Positions 31,064-43,762 of a DNA stretch of 64,000 nt are shown here, piece after piece. Source of the DNA: Zelopaecilomyces penicillatus (lineage: Eukaryota > Ascomycota > Sordariomycetes > Hypocreales > Pseudodiploosporaceae); contig VCCP01000004.1 of the NCBI GenBank assembly GCA_005765155.1, positions 992,001 to 1,056,000 on the forward strand, in the 5' to 3' direction. Positions within the stretch are counted from its first letter, which is position 1, and every line of letters starts with the position of its first letter. Under the pieces are notes generated by a model. It did no database searches, had not been told where the DNA came from, and was given only the letters and a program-made list of their open reading frames with translations. The translations under genes were made by a program, and so were the position numbers.

Positions 31064-33052
31064 CTACATACCATTGTTCTGCCATTCGTCTGCACTGCCG
31101 GGCAGATCGTCAAACAACCTTTCGGGACCAGCGACCCCGGTGCTCCGCTGCGCGTAGTCTAGCTGGACATCCTCGATGCTGTACGGGAACTGATCTGGCG
31201 ATGGTGCAAGATAGGCAGGGTTCTGGTGATGGCCCACATTGTAAGAGACAGACGGAATACCACCGTGGCTGCCATGGCCGTCCCCACTTGTCATGCCGTC
31301 GCCCATGCTTGGTGTCACCATCTGCAAGCCGAGCCCGAAGGACTCGGCAGCTGAGGACTCCAGATGGAAGCTTGCTCCGTTTCTGTAGTCAGCCTGGACC
31401 TGAACCTGCGGCATGGCAGCAAAGTATGGCCCTTGTAGCGCAGTCCTGGGCGGCGAGTCGAGGCCGCGCTCAATCAGCCGGAAGCCATTCTTGCCCATAG
31501 CTGACTCCTCATTGTATTGTTGCCCCCGTAGCCTTGAGTTCCGTGCTGCGCAACCGCCCTTGCGGCCGGATACGGCTCTAGTGGAGCTGTATTGGCTGTT
31601 GCTGCTGCTGCCGTTACTACCGTTGCTGCTACTTCTGTTGTTGTTATTATTACTGTTGTTGGTTCGCGACCCCATGTTGTAAGGATAGCTTGTGGATCGG
31701 GCGCCACCAGCGGCAGTATTAGCTCTTCTGCCAGAGTTTCCCTTGCGGTATCTAGTGGTACTCTGCACGCCATCACGAATCGCCCAGTCCTCAAGGACCC
31801 ATTCAAAGATGCGCTTGTCGCCGCCCGTTGCCGAAGGAGACCCACTGCTGATTGCGGGCGCCGCGGAACCATCGCCGGGCACTCGATCTCGTCTCTTAAA
31901 GGCCTGTCAAGGGAATGCCGCACGTCAGCTGCCATTCACACTGTAGCATTCATTGGTCAAAGCGCCAACTCTATGCAGCAACCACTTGGCGCCTTCGAGA
32001 CCTCGGCATTACAACATTGGACCGTTGAAGGGCTAAAGGGGGGTGGGTGTGTCACTTACTGCGTTCATGCTCAAATTGTGGCGGATGCTATTCTGCCAAC
32101 CACCCCTCTCATTGACAGCCTTGCTGGTGTTGTCGCGGAACCATTGATAGATGTCTTGCAACGTCATGGCATAGTCAGGTCGGCTCATGAATGCCTTGTA
32201 GATCAGCTTCGCATATGGCTCATCATTTTTGGCGCCGTTTGGCGCTCCGAGTCGGACAGAGCCGGTCTCAACAACCTCTTCGCCATATCGCTGCAGTTGG
32301 CCATCTTGCTCAGCCAGTGAGCAAGCCATCGTCACAGGCACCTCAGAATTCATGCCTGGTGAGTGTTGGTGAGGATGCTGCAGGCCAAATGTCTCCTGTT
32401 CTTGACCTTGCTGAAAGCTAGTCGGGTAAGGTGAAGACAGTGGGAAGTCTTCTACTGACTGAGGGGTGCAAATTCGAATGAATGCCTGGCTGTCGGCCGA
32501 TGACTGCTGCTGCTGCTGTTGATGAAATTGCTCTGTGGGAGGGTGGGGATAAATAGAGCCTGGAGATGACCACGACCCAGGTGAATTCGACGAGAGGCTG
32601 TAGCAAGGGGCTTCAGAGATGACTCCGGGAGTGGGGGAACCCTGGGGAGGACAGTGATTTCGAACGTCACAAGGGGCGAGCGGAGGTGATGGCCAAAAAG
32701 GTTGGTCTACTGTCGGAAAGTGTAGGTGTGATGTGGTTGAGGTGCGGGCGGCACAGTTATTATTCGATGAAACGTGCGGTTGAGGTGGATGGCAAGCACC
32801 TTGTGAGAACGAGTAGACGCCAGATATATGCTGATTGTGCTGTGCTTGGGTTTGCTGTTGCCTTTGCTGCTGCTCAAGCTCTTGCTGCTCCTGATGTTGT
32901 TGTTGCTGGGAACCAGATGACATTTGATAGAAACGATCCGTCTTGGCAAAGGCAAAGTCTGGTATACAGCCTGATTGCTGTCTGGGCTCGGAGCAAGAGG
33001 CATCCGTGTAGCTGTGGACAAATGGTCCCCCTGAAGAGAATTGCAGATCCAT
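31064..33052 (-). CDS. Forkhead transcription factor (610 aa)
   Basis: Exons are 32061-33052 plus the base at 32060, and 31064-31903. The 156-nt intron (31904-32059) has a GTAAGT donor and GACAG acceptor, and splits the DNA-binding domain between SMNA and AFKRRDR. The product is 610 aa. Residues 1-275 are Gln/His/Pro/Ser-rich and disordered. The forkhead domain spans about 278-387: YAKLIYKAFMSRPDYAMTLQ, IYQWFRDNT, GWQNSIRHNLSMN (recognition helix), then EWVLEDWAIRDG and TTRYRK. About 23 residues are inserted in wing 1 between KRRDR and FEWVLE. The tail has Asn/Ser repeats. It should be a nuclear DNA-binding regulator; forkhead proteins in ascomycetes control the cell cycle or development. Which paralogue this is cannot be told from sequence alone. 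Confidence 0.9.
31904..32059 (-). other. Intron inside the forkhead domain
   Basis: A 156-nt phase-0 intron with GTAAGT donor and CTTGACAG acceptor, located immediately after the recognition helix codons. Confidence 0.85.
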
Positions 33053-35618
33053 GAGGGAGGGGGTTATATGTGGGAAGAAAGAAAAGAGCAGGGGAGGGAA
33101 GTTGAAAACGAAAAGTTCAAAGGGGGTTGATCTTGTTGTTGTTGTTTTTCGTCGCGAGAGAGAGGTTTGGTCCTGCTTTGTTGGCTTAGTAGCCCAGGCC
33201 GAAACAGAAAGAGTGTCGTGACAAGTGCCTCAGGGGCCCGGGTGGCAATTGGATGAGTCTCTGTTCAAGTAGACATGTAACTGTCAGGCCGCTGAAGTGT
33301 ATCACAAAAGAGGACAGGATGGAACACGCGGCAGAGGGTGACGGGCAGCCGACGGGATGACAATGGGGGATGGGCGAGGGGAACAGATAAAGCAGCTTGT
33401 ATCAAGCTCTCAACGTGCGTGTCATGATGGAGATATAATAAAGCAAAAAAATGAAATAGGTAGCTAGCCACTTTCAAGAGGGAAACATAACCCGGTTCGA
33501 GATGGGGGTGGAGAGGGGAGCTTGTTTAAGCCGGCTGCTTTCTCCCAAGATGGGTGGTTTCAGACGCCCAGGCACCTTGAGCATCATCCATCCTAGGGTC
33601 AACGGCCAGGGCCCCCAGATAGATTCCAGATCGGATCGACAAGGGGGGGGTGGCGTGAGAGGCTACTGTGAACCCAGGCAAGCCGGACTGGGGGTGGTGG
33701 TTCGGGCTCGTCGTGGTGTTGCTTGGAGCCGCCTCCTCCCATGATGGCCCATGAAATCCCCCCAAGGGTGGACCGGGGCGCAGAGGCGTCAAAGCAGTGC
33801 CTGTGTCGTGTACGGTTGCTGCATGTGCACCTTTGCATATTGGGCGTGCGTGAATGTGTGCCCTGTGTGTGCGCGTGTAAGTGTACAAGCGTCCCATGTA
33901 CCGCCATGTAGAGACGAGCATGGTGGAAACAAACGCATTGCCTGCTGGATCTCCTGAACCGGCCAGATCTGGCGCTGCGGCCCAAATAGGCAATTCAGGG
34001 TCTGCAAAGGCCATAGTGCCAGAGCTAGATGGAAGCTGTTCGCCCTCCCGTTCACGCGTATGCAGCCCCAATGTATGTCTCCTTGCTGGCCCTGGTTTTT
34101 GGGGCGGGTGGAGCGGTTTCTTCTCAGACGAGTTGGACCATTGCCGTTGTTGTTGTTGTTGTTGGGTTCCGCCATCCAGACACAACCAGCGCTTGTCCAA
34201 TGTCCACCCAAGCATGGTGAGTGGTGATCCTCTTGTATGACTCTGTGGGATAGTTGTCAGCATCCAGGCCTTCCTTCTCCCTAATCTCTCCTCCTCACTT
34301 TCTCTGTCTCTCTCTTTCCCTATCTCTCAGAACACAAATAAATTCACACGGCTCCAGCGGCAGTGGCGTACAAACAGCTCCGCCCTTTGCTCTGAAGTGT
34401 TCTCTCTCTTTCTCTATTTCTCTCTCCTCCCTGCCCACTGTCCACTGTCCACAAAGCTGGTACTAATACTGTCTTCGCCCCTCCTCTCTGCGGATAGATT
34501 TCCGCTGCATCGGGCATTCCGTCTGTAGCGCTGCTTCTATAGTTCTGTACCTTTGTTTCGAACATATACCCAGTGTCGCTTGAGAAAGACGAATTGTCGC
34601 CCTGGTCGGTTTGTCTCCCATTGAACGGGGTGGCCTCGGGTGGGTTGCTTCTGGAACGGCAGCTCGCAGCTCACGGCGTTCCCGCCCACCAGCCAATACA
34701 ATCACCCCAGAGTTTCTGCTGCAACTTGAGGTCGCACCATGGCTGGCCGCGAGTTCATACAGTGTGGTGGAAGCAGTGGAAGGCTTCCAATAGAACATTC
34801 CATTCCACCCATTTTCAATCATACTTTTTAAGACAGCTGCTAGAGATGAGACCTCTGGAGGGGCCCAACAGTGCTCCCAACTCTCAACTCTCAACTCCAC
34901 TCCGGGACAGACGCGGGAGCTAGGCTGGTGACAGACGTTGGAGACGAGCTCAACTGCACCGATCCTCAAGTTTGATTGCGTCAGGTGCCGTACGGATTGG
35001 CTCATGAATATTATTAAATACGTATAGTCATTCCCATTTTGCTCTTTCATCCTCCTTGTTCGTGTGTCGCGGAGATCCCTTCCAGAATGCCGTCGGCGTG
35101 GTACATTGCGCCAGGCGAAGACTATTCAATGGCGCAGATCGTAGAGGGGCTCCAGCACAAACCATCCTAGTAAATCGATACCAAAACTTGCCCATCCTAT
35201 CTGCTGTGCATCTCGGGATTGTTCTGATACAGCAGTGGGTCTTCCACCTTCCCAGGTACACCCGCTCTCTGCTAGAGGAGGTGTCTTCATGTTCCAACGC
35301 CGTGACACAAAGGTACGCAGATGAAAAGGAAATTATCAGTAGCCGGTACGAATATGTACGAATAACACCGGGCATCACCAGCCGTGAGGCTTGCGACGGC
35401 TGATGCCATCGTCAGTGATTGGGTCAGCTCTGGCTGCTTGCTACACCCTCCAAATGCATGCTTTGCAGGTCATGGAGCTTCCGGCATCTCTTCATCCTTA
35501 TCCTTTTTGTTTCCCTTGCTCTTCTTTACGGCAGGGTGCGCTAGCATGCGGCTTGCCTGACCTGCGATCAAATGCGTGCGTGCGTGGGGGCCGTCGGAAT
35601 CTTCCCGCGACCAGCCCT
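33053..35618. other. Long upstream region of the forkhead gene
   Basis: About 2.6 kb between the forkhead start and the cactin stop. Both genes are on the minus strand, so most of this is forkhead promoter and probably a long 5' leader. It contains (TTG)n near 34143-34161 and CT-rich stretches at 34260-34440. A 245-codon minus frame (33526-34263) is low in conserved-looking features and contains a Gln run and restriction-like repeats; I do not call it a gene. Confidence 0.45.
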
Positions 35619-37257
35619 TTACTTCCTGTAGAAAATCTTCATGCAATGTTAGTCACCACCTCCCGGTTTCCTCAAATCTGGGGCAGTGGCTGAAAGTCTC
35701 TTACCTTTTTGAATTGGAAATGGAGCTGCAGGATGCCCTGTAGGGTTGCCATGGTTAGCTTGACAGGGGGTCCAAGACGAGACTGCATACAACCCCAACC
35801 AGTAGAACCGCGCGTCTGTCACTTTCGGCCTGGTGGGGCCGAAAATATCGGAGAGGAGAAGGACGGAAAGTGAAGCGACCAAGTAAACAACATACCTTGT
35901 CAAAGGAGCTTCTGAACCCCCTCTCTCTCTTGGCACTGTAATCCCATTCGCGGTCGACAATGCGGAAAGCAATGTCCTCATACGGGGGTCCCGCGCTGAA
36001 TCGGATGAGGCACGTATCGGCTTCCCCAGCAGCAGCAAAGGACTCTCCACGTCTTCTACCATGCTCTCGAATAATCTTGAAGGTTGGTGCCTTCGTCTTG
36101 TCGATCAAATCTGGATAGAAAATGTTGAACTTGTATCCCTGCACAATTTTCGGAGGCGGGTTATCGTGATCGTAATGTGTCTGGTTGTATTTGTTCCATT
36201 CGTATCCCATCTGCACTCGGTTGAAATATCTAGGCTTGCGTGCTGGGTATTTTTCTGACCATTGGGGCTTCGCGCCGCTTAGAACCTCCTCTTCTGCCGT
36301 AAAGATCTCCTCGTTTTCGGAAATGCCACGCGCAGCTTCTCGGTCATACAAGGCCTTTGCCGCCTGAGACATGGTATTGTCGTCGTCTTCGGGCATATCA
36401 TCATCACCTGCAGTAACATGTCTGGTTGCAGAATTTGCAGAATTTGCGCTCGCTGAAGCATCGGCTGATTTGGTTGAATTACCGCCTTGTTTAGATCCCC
36501 GCGCAGCACGTCTCTCGCCTCTTATCTTTGCAATTTCGTCATTGATTCGGGAGATTGTGGCCTTGGACTTCCAGACTTGAAGGCTGCGTAACAGTTGCTC
36601 CCAGTAGTCAGTATCGATATCCTCGTTCGTTCTGAGCTTAGCCCTGATCTGCTTCTCGAGCGCCTCGAGCTGGTCGTGCGTTTTGGGTGCCAGGATTTTG
36701 TCAATGTCGTCTGACACGCTGCCAACCACTCGCCCCTCATGCCCCTGCGGATCCAACTTCATCTTCTTATCTGAACATAGCATCCGTAGCGCCTCCCAAT
36801 ACTGTCGGTTGCGAGAGTTGGTTTCAAGGACATGGTAGGATCCAATGTCGGATTCAAGCTCTGAAAGCTGCGCGACAGAATCTAAAACCTGTATTACTTT
36901 CGCGGGAGCCGCCACGTCGATATCGTCATCACCATCGTCATCGTCAAAAACGTCACGTTCCAAGTCGATGAATCGTAGATTGAACGCTAAATAGTCGATA
37001 GGTTTCGCTCGCCCTTCGCGAACCCGAATATCGGCCTTCTTCTTTGCCTGTTTTAAGACAAACTTGTCCTCATCTGCCACGAACTGGCGAGACTGTTCGT
37101 CTTGTGTCAGATATCGGGTCGCATTGCTCGCATTCGTGGTCGGGCCAGCGCGCGATGGCTTCGTTATCCGTGAGCTACGATCTCGCCTTGGGGATGTTAT
37201 GTCGCGGCGGTTGGATGACTTTTGATCAGCGATCATGGCACGACGACTAGGGTCCAT
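35619..37257 (-). CDS. Cactin, spliceosome-associated protein (470 aa, two micro-exons)
   Basis: Exons are 35896-37257, 35705-35737 (33 nt) and 35619-35636 (18 nt). Introns are 35738-35895 (GTATGT..ACAG) and 35637-35704 (GTAAGA..GAAG). The start is the ATG at 37257 (MDPSRRAMIADQK); the frame further upstream begins only with GTG. The product is 470 aa. The mid domain (VIQVLDSVAQLSELESDIGS) is at about 125-190. The cactin C-terminal domain is near-canonical: RYFNRVQMGYEWNKYNQTHY, DHDNPPPKIVQGYKFNIFYP, DTCLIRFSAGPPYEDIAF and REWDYSAKRERGF. The two small exons supply the family's terminal GILQLHFQFKKIFYRK. Cactin joins late spliceosomes and is needed for accurate splicing and genome stability. 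A Ser/Ala-rich acidic linker (DDDMPEDDDN) lies in the middle. Translation without splicing would replace the conserved tail with unrelated residues. Confidence 0.92.
35637..35704 (-). other. Cactin intron 2
   Basis: A 68-nt intron with GTAAGA donor, CTAAC branch and GAAG acceptor, separating the 33-nt and 18-nt terminal exons. Confidence 0.75.
35738..35895 (-). other. Cactin intron 1
   Basis: A 158-nt intron with GTATGT donor, GCTAACC branch and CTACAG acceptor. Its removal joins the conserved SFDK to GILQLHFQF. Confidence 0.85.
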
Positions 37258-37994
37258 TGTGCGATAGCGAGTCCGTGATTGAATTGGAAAGAGAAGCTCC
37301 ACAAATTACAGATTGTTGATGGCTAGGCAAGTATCATGTCTAGAAGCGGCCAACGCCTCAGTGCTCCACCAAAAAGTCGCGATAAGGCTCTAGGTAGGTA
37401 GGTTTCTAATCACAACGTGCGCTATCACATGATGGCATCTTAACCTACCCTACAGCAAAACCAGATTCATGATTTTCGGTCAGCTATTACCTCTCTCCAA
37501 GAAATTGAAAATAGGAATGGATAAATGTACACTATTTTAAAATACTTCTTGTTTACCTTTTATGAGCTATTTAGTTTGCACAGTGTACTCCAATTACCTA
37601 GATTAGGCTGTGTATTTGCCCTCTCCGTTGACGTCAATTGCACAAATCATTCCACACTGCCAATGGAATGACACTTTGGTACCTGTGGTTAAGAGTCGTA
37701 AATTTTGCCCACATATTCACAATCACCGTATACTATGCCATAAGGAACAGCTTCGTGTCTTATGAAATCATAATCATGTATTTTTTTTATTGGATTGCAA
37801 TAGAAGGGAGTAGAAATTCTGTTTATGTGACAAGAACCCACACCGCAGACCTTCCTGGGTATCATACAAGCACCGAAAACGCCAGGTCCTTGAGATAAGT
37901 CGTTAAGGCTTGTCCTAATCATACAATAATACTTCCAAATAAATAACAAGCCCAAAGTGATCCAAATTGGCAATGTCGTGCTGATACCGAAAGG
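37258..37994. other. Spacer between cactin promoter and Zn2Cys6 gene 3' end
   Basis: AT-rich DNA with cactin's promoter on the left and the regulator's 3' UTR on the right. A CACATGATGG sequence near 37425 resembles the E-box-like motif seen at eS21. No gene is seen. Confidence 0.45.
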
Positions 37995-40975
37995 TTAAGA
38001 GCCATTCTTTTGTCGTGTACTCTCCATTTCTAGGCCTCGAATGCTCTGACTCCAATCTTGCCAGTTAAAATCATCACCAATCAAATCCATTTCTTCAGAA
38101 GACGTCTCATCAAGCCTCGTATTCACCGATGTGAATGGGTCTGACCATATATAAGGTGGCGCGTTAACGTCTTTCGCGGGTTGAGTCTGGAAGAGAAGCG
38201 CCTGCTGTCTTAGGGTATCAGTTGCGTCATCAGCTTGGTTACCGGAACCAGTAGGGGCAATGGAGGCGGAGGGTGCGATGCCATTGTTACCACTCCCGGC
38301 CAAGTCCAAATGAAAATGATTGACTTTCCAAAGATCTGTCATATTAAATGTCGGTTGCGACATGAATTCATTCATATATTGCATGGTCGCGTCAGAAAAG
38401 CCTGCCTGCGCTGGTGGCATTGGACTGGGCTCCATTTGACTGGGACCAGCTTGCTGAATAGTTGGTGCGGGTTGCGATGATGTAGCATCTTTGCCGTGAG
38501 AGGCGCCATGCGACTGTCGCCATGTGCTAAAAGGTGTAGTAGTAAAGCCTTCTGGGCGCACCAACAACCGCCATTTCTCCCTGACTTGTTCCATACTATT
38601 CTCTGCTCCAGGCACTGGTCCGAATCTTGCCTGAGCAGGGTTCATGCGCTCTGCGAAGTCTAGCCGACGAGCCTCATCTGGGTTGGCTCTAAGACGTGCC
38701 AACTCGGACTCTCGATGTCTCCGTGCCCTGACAAATAATTTGCGCACAGGAAGAAATACAGCAGCATGATCAGCTTTCTTGGCAATCTCCACAGGGTCTT
38801 TATCATATCCATTGAGTGCTTCCCAGCCACGTTCAACAAGTGCTGTCCATGGACGTCGGCAAGTTTCGATAAGGGTGTACGCGATGGCATGCCAGATCGT
38901 ATAAGTCATAAAGAGCCAGCGATACGGCTTGCATCGCGGGTCGACCTGGAGCTTGTGATTGTACTCATTGATCTCTATAGCTGCAACATAGATGCGCTGG
39001 CGTATTTCTTCCGACAAGTTGTGATCAGAACCAGGGAAAAGCATAGGTTGGTAGATGACAAGACACATCTTTGCCATGATAATTCGAGATATCATGGCTG
39101 CAAACCAATAGAGAGGATCCGTTTCGTCGATAACATGCTGCAGAAATTTATGCTCCACACGCTGATATACCTCAACCAGCATTCGCTCCTTCTCTGCGAC
39201 AGAGGCATTATCGACCTTTGGACACACCGAATCCATGGCAGACGACGCGCTGAGAAGACGCCTGGTCAACGAGCAAATCTCATATCTCACGAGTGGTACA
39301 GCGCAATCTGACCTTCCCTCACGAGCCGGTGGAAACTCAGTGTCGGCAGGGTTAATGTCAGAATCGTTGAGGTTGAGCGGCATCTGAGTGTCAAAGCCTC
39401 GCTCACTAATTGTCATGTCGGTGCCGAGCTCTTCTGCGCTTCGTACATCCAATATCAGAATACCCCACCATACACGCCGTCTTATCTCAGTCTCAAAAGG
39501 GGGTAGCCCGAAGTGAGTTCCATCGCGATGTAAGCCCATCCCTTGGGCTAGTCGAATTAGTAGTCCTGTAAGGGACCAGCAGAATCGGCTGTCATCGTGC
39601 CGTCTTACCACAACCAGAAAGATTGTCAAAGCTTGCAGTATTGTAAGTTCGGAAGTGGTCAGGAAATTTGCTTTGGCGAGGGACTGCTCTAGGGCGAACC
39701 GATATTGAGCTACCAACTCATCCTTGGAAGCGACAAGATGTGCTTGAACCTAGGCACCCTGTTAGTTTTGCTACACATATAGAATAGAGGGAGGAGAATA
39801 GCCAGACTCTCGGGATTAACTGACCTCTTCGGGTTCAAGTGCAGTGACAGCACTAAAGTATATAGCAAACATGAGTGCCTCGTTGGTTGGAGTTAATTTT
39901 TCCGATCCCCTTCGTGCATCACGCAACATATCTTCCACCGTTGGAACATGAATGATCTTTATCAAGGGCTCAACGCTCTCTTTGTATACTGACCACAGGA
40001 AATCTGCATAAGAAGGCGACGGGTGGCAGGACTGCAGATTGACATCGGCTGATCGAAAGCCAAAAACGAAACTATGATGGTCATAGAAGGGCGTAGTATC
40101 CAAGGCTGTGTCAAATGAATCTTCATCGTCTGAGTCTTCAAGCTCCTCGTCTGTGAGTCTTTGTCTTTCCTCACGAATTGCATTTAACTATTAAAGCGTG
40201 TCAGTACTCATCTTGCTACCAAGACAAATTTTTCATTTAGGGGAGGGCCTACCTCGTCGTTCAATTTGGACCAGAAACCGCTGCTGACATAGCGAGATGT
40301 CTTTTTACTGTCGTCTAAGACAAGTCGACCAAACTGAGCCTGCGCTTCTCTCCGCCTGGAAGCCTCAAAGCTTCGATCACTTGTAGAGTCGTTATCCCTT
40401 GGGCTAGCGCTGGATGCCGTGAACAAGCCACGATTTACCGGCACATGGTTTTGAGCGACTGGCGTTCCCTGTGAAACGGCCTGCGTGACCTCAGGCGATC
40501 CTCCCGCCGACAATGACTTCCCATCCGCTTCCAACTCTATTTGGCCACTCAACTCTTCCACAATGCCCTCTAGCTTCTTGAGGCGCTTCACCAGCTCAAC
40601 CTCCCGTTGGCTCGAGGTTTTCGAGGCAACATTTGGATCTTTGGGTCGAGCCTGACGTGGAGCACGACCTGGAGCGGGGAAAACACAAGGAATTAAAGCG
40701 CGACGACAATTGGAGCAGGGCATCTGCTTATCACATCGCACTTTGCGGCGGCGACAGGTTACACATGATCTCGGATTAAGACGAGGCGTGCCAGTACTGT
40801 CTGAGGATAGAATCGGGCCGGTGTAGGCATCTGGACCTGTGGTTTGGTAGATGGTGACGCTGCTTGAGTGGTGGCCTGATGTTTCGTGTTGCGCTGGAGA
40901 TTGTGGTGACTGCGCTGAGGGAGCGCCGGAGTCTCTGCGTCGATTCATATCGCTGAAGTCGAAGGAGTCTGGCAT
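37995..40975 (-). CDS. Zn2Cys6 fungal transcription factor with fungal_trans domain (946 aa)
   Basis: Exons are 40253-40975, 39825-40187 and 37995-39749. Introns are 40188-40252 (GTAGGC..AATAG) and 39750-39824 (GTCAGT, CTAAC branch, CCTAG). The start is the ATG at 40975 (MPDSFDFSDMNRRRD). The zinc cluster has CX2CX6CX5CX2CX6C spacing (CVTCRRRKVRCDKQMPCSNC) at about residue 70-98 and is followed by a basic linker and a heptad-like coiled coil (VKRLKKLEGIVEELSGQI) for dimerisation. The middle region contains the fungal_trans homology block: LTILQALTIFLVV, CWSLTGLLIRLAQGMGLHRD and RRRVWWGILILD. The tail is rich in Gln, Pro, Ser and acidic residues (SEEMDLIGDDFNWQDW), an activation-domain look. 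It is a nuclear regulator; no biosynthetic cluster adjoins it, so its targets are unknown. Confidence 0.92.
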
Positions 40976-43762
40976 GGCGAATATTTCATGAAATGTGATG
41001 AAGCTGTCGCAATCGATCGGCAAAAAAAAAGCTTGTATTAACGAGAGAGCTTGGAAATCCCTATGTGGTTGGACACCATTGCCTCTCTGCTACTCTGACA
41101 ATCAATCGGGCATCAGGTGAGATCTTTCGGCGATTTGGAGACTGCACATGAAGCTTCAGGCAGACAAGATCATGGCTTGATTGTGAAGGAGGGAGGAAAT
41201 TGGCCTGCCAATGGTACAGGCATAGGTGGGTTCGTGGACTAATAATATGTCCTTGGTGAGCTGGAGATGGAACCTCGTGCCTGGCGATGGATGCCACAAA
41301 CATGGGGGCAGAGAGGTGGGGCGAATCCCTTGACGGAGGGTTTTACAGTGGATGTGATACGCTGTATAATACACCGTATTGAATGGGTCCATGGCTAGGC
41401 GGCCCGATGGCTTCCTCCAGTTAGGGCTGGATCTCTAGTTCTATTCCTTACCGCTAGGCACAACATGTCAGTGGGCTAGGCCATCGCCAGCGAAGGATTG
41501 CTCCTCCTCTGTGCCGCTGTGATCGACTTCATTCGTGGATGCTTGAGCGCCTCGTCTGAAATAGCAGCGTGGAACTTCGCGAAAACTTACACTGTCTGCC
41601 TGTCCAAGATACCCCAAGTGCAACCAAGCTGCTGCTCGGTAATCCTCAATCATGGCTGCCCGCTGTTTGGCGCAGGGCGATGCTGGCACCATGTCCCAGC
41701 CTCGTGGCCACGGCGCCACAGCTTCGGTCGCCCCACGCGAGTGTTTTGCTTACGCAGCTTCTTCCCGGCTCTGGTTAGGATAATTCCCATGTGAAGCCCA
41801 GTGTCACCATAATTAGATGCAACTCATTGGTTGGGACTAGGGGGGCTTATCATTGGCCTTGTTGTTAAGCCTAGTGAGTGCTCACTGACTCTTAAGCGAT
41901 TTGTCATCCGGTGCGGACACTGAATTGTCCGTCGCAACTCGGTCCCCGATGCCCGTCGACCAAGCATCGTATGTAATCCCATGCACACAACCTCCCCTAC
42001 ATCGCAAGACTTGAAGGCATTATATCCAAGAAAATTTTTCCCAAGCAATAAAACCAGGCTAAAAACTAAGTAAAGTTTTAGTCTCGGCTTTTAATGTATT
42101 CGGAAGAAGAACCGGACGGTGGCGGGGCAGCTCCGACCTTGCCCCACACCATCGGTCGCGTTTCGGAGCTTGCGATGATCGATGGCATCCAATTATACCT
42201 GTTCCCATGGGTGGGGAGGGCGTCATAATGAGTTACACAAAACCGGCCAATTGGTTGTACACGATGTGAACACGCTAACATCACCCCGGTTCCTGTTTAT
42301 TTTTTATTTTAAGATATGTATGCGAACATGGATTGTTCGTAGGAGTCTGATGGCTTATCTTATTTTAGTACTAGCCATGTGACGATGATACCCAATCTCT
42401 TCTCACGATCGGATAATATGGATTATTTAGGAGGATACTTGATGCACTTGTTATGGCTTTGCGTTGAAAACATCAGTCGCTCTTGGCATTGACAAAAAAG
42501 GATGGTGTCCCGCGGCTTCCGGCTGGCTTGTGCATTAGTCAAATCAAGCAATGATTTCAAACGCCATAATGTAGGGGATCTGTACTCCGTGCTTATGAAA
42601 CGTTTGGATGATGTTTGTCGAGCTTTGCTGTACTGCAGTCATTCAGCTAGTAATAGTGCGTATGGAAGATGTGGTGCCACCTGATTGGAGAGCTTGAGGT
42701 ATATGCCATCATGCAATGACATCCCGTTACTGTCATTCTGTGTGATGCATCAGGATATCCGATCACCAGCAATGAAAGATAAACGAACGAATTTAATTTA
42801 AGAGGCTGCAGTTCCATGTGATTTGTTATCCTCTGGCATGATTAACAAGATTTCGAAGCAAGTTGCTGTTCGGTCGGACTGCCTCAGCGTACAACATATG
42901 ATTTGACTTGATCGGTATGAAAGTGAACGGAGAGGTCGAAGAGAACGAATCTAAGTGAGTAGGCGCACAACATCTTATTACAATTTAGTAACGTTAGCAG
43001 TCCTTGCATGGATAGGTTCCTTCAGAGTGACGAACTCGCTGACAGGCTGATCATAATTAGTGAGGAGACCAGAGACAGCGAGAATACAAATGGCACCAAT
43101 GGAATAGAGCTAAGTGAGGGACAGGAGGAAAACGAGGAACAGAAAGAGACGCCAGAGCAGGATGCAAGTGGAAAAAGGTCGTAATTCGTGGATGGATGAA
43201 TCTTGAGGAAAAGATACTTCAAGTAAGAATATCGAAATCTAAGGATTATTGACAATTGTGATTGGTATCGCAAAGTACATTACAGGAGGAAGAAACGTTC
43301 ATATCGAAATAATGGAAAAGTGTCTATTCCTCTGCGAATAATTTGCGCTGCATATAAACAAATAGCCCTGTCGCATGCTTCGTGAGTCCATTACCCTGAT
43401 GATCTGTTTGCTCTTGGGGTGCAGAAAATAGAGACTTGAGATAGTTCGCCAGTTGACTATTCGTGTGGTGACTGCAATCTTGTAACTGAAGAAGACGAAG
43501 AATGCCAATGGTGGAGAATGACATGACGGCTAGGTGGTGGGGCTGCTGATTTCTTTTACTCGCACAGTCACGTTGGGCTTTTCGGGCCAGGAAACCCCCC
43601 ACTGATAAGCGCTATCATCACGTGCATCGTCACTCGCTTCCCATAGGGTTTCTCACCCCACAGATCTCTGGTAAAATTTACTTTGAAAAGCTCCCAGTTC
43701 ACGACGGCATTCCGCGACTCGGCACCCTTCTAACGAATTAACGCCACACACAATCCGACAAA
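40976..43762. other. Intergenic region (2.8 kb)
   Basis: This is the divergent region between the Zn2Cys6 gene and uL14. A partial TACTCCGT motif is at 42583-42590. The AT content rises from about 42260 to 43480. A 66-codon minus frame begins with an ATG at 43524, 239 bp above the uL14 start, and could be a small gene; support is weak. Otherwise nothing is recognised. Confidence 0.4.
43618..43624. promoter_or_regulatory. TCACGTG E-box upstream of uL14
   Basis: The palindromic core CACGTG with a flanking T lies 140 bp above the uL14 start codon. It is the consensus of Cbf1-like bHLH factors. A related pair of sites lies upstream of eS21 in this same window. Confidence 0.45.

Noticed and set aside
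33526..34263. 245-codon minus-strand frame upstream of the forkhead gene
   Set aside because: It has no recognisable domain, contains a Gln run from a TTG repeat and His/Arg/Thr-rich low-complexity stretches, and overlaps several other open frames on both strands. It is better explained as promoter or 5' leader.
37258..37302. N-terminal extension of cactin to 37302
   Set aside because: The first codon of that extension is GTG, not ATG; the first ATG is at 37257.
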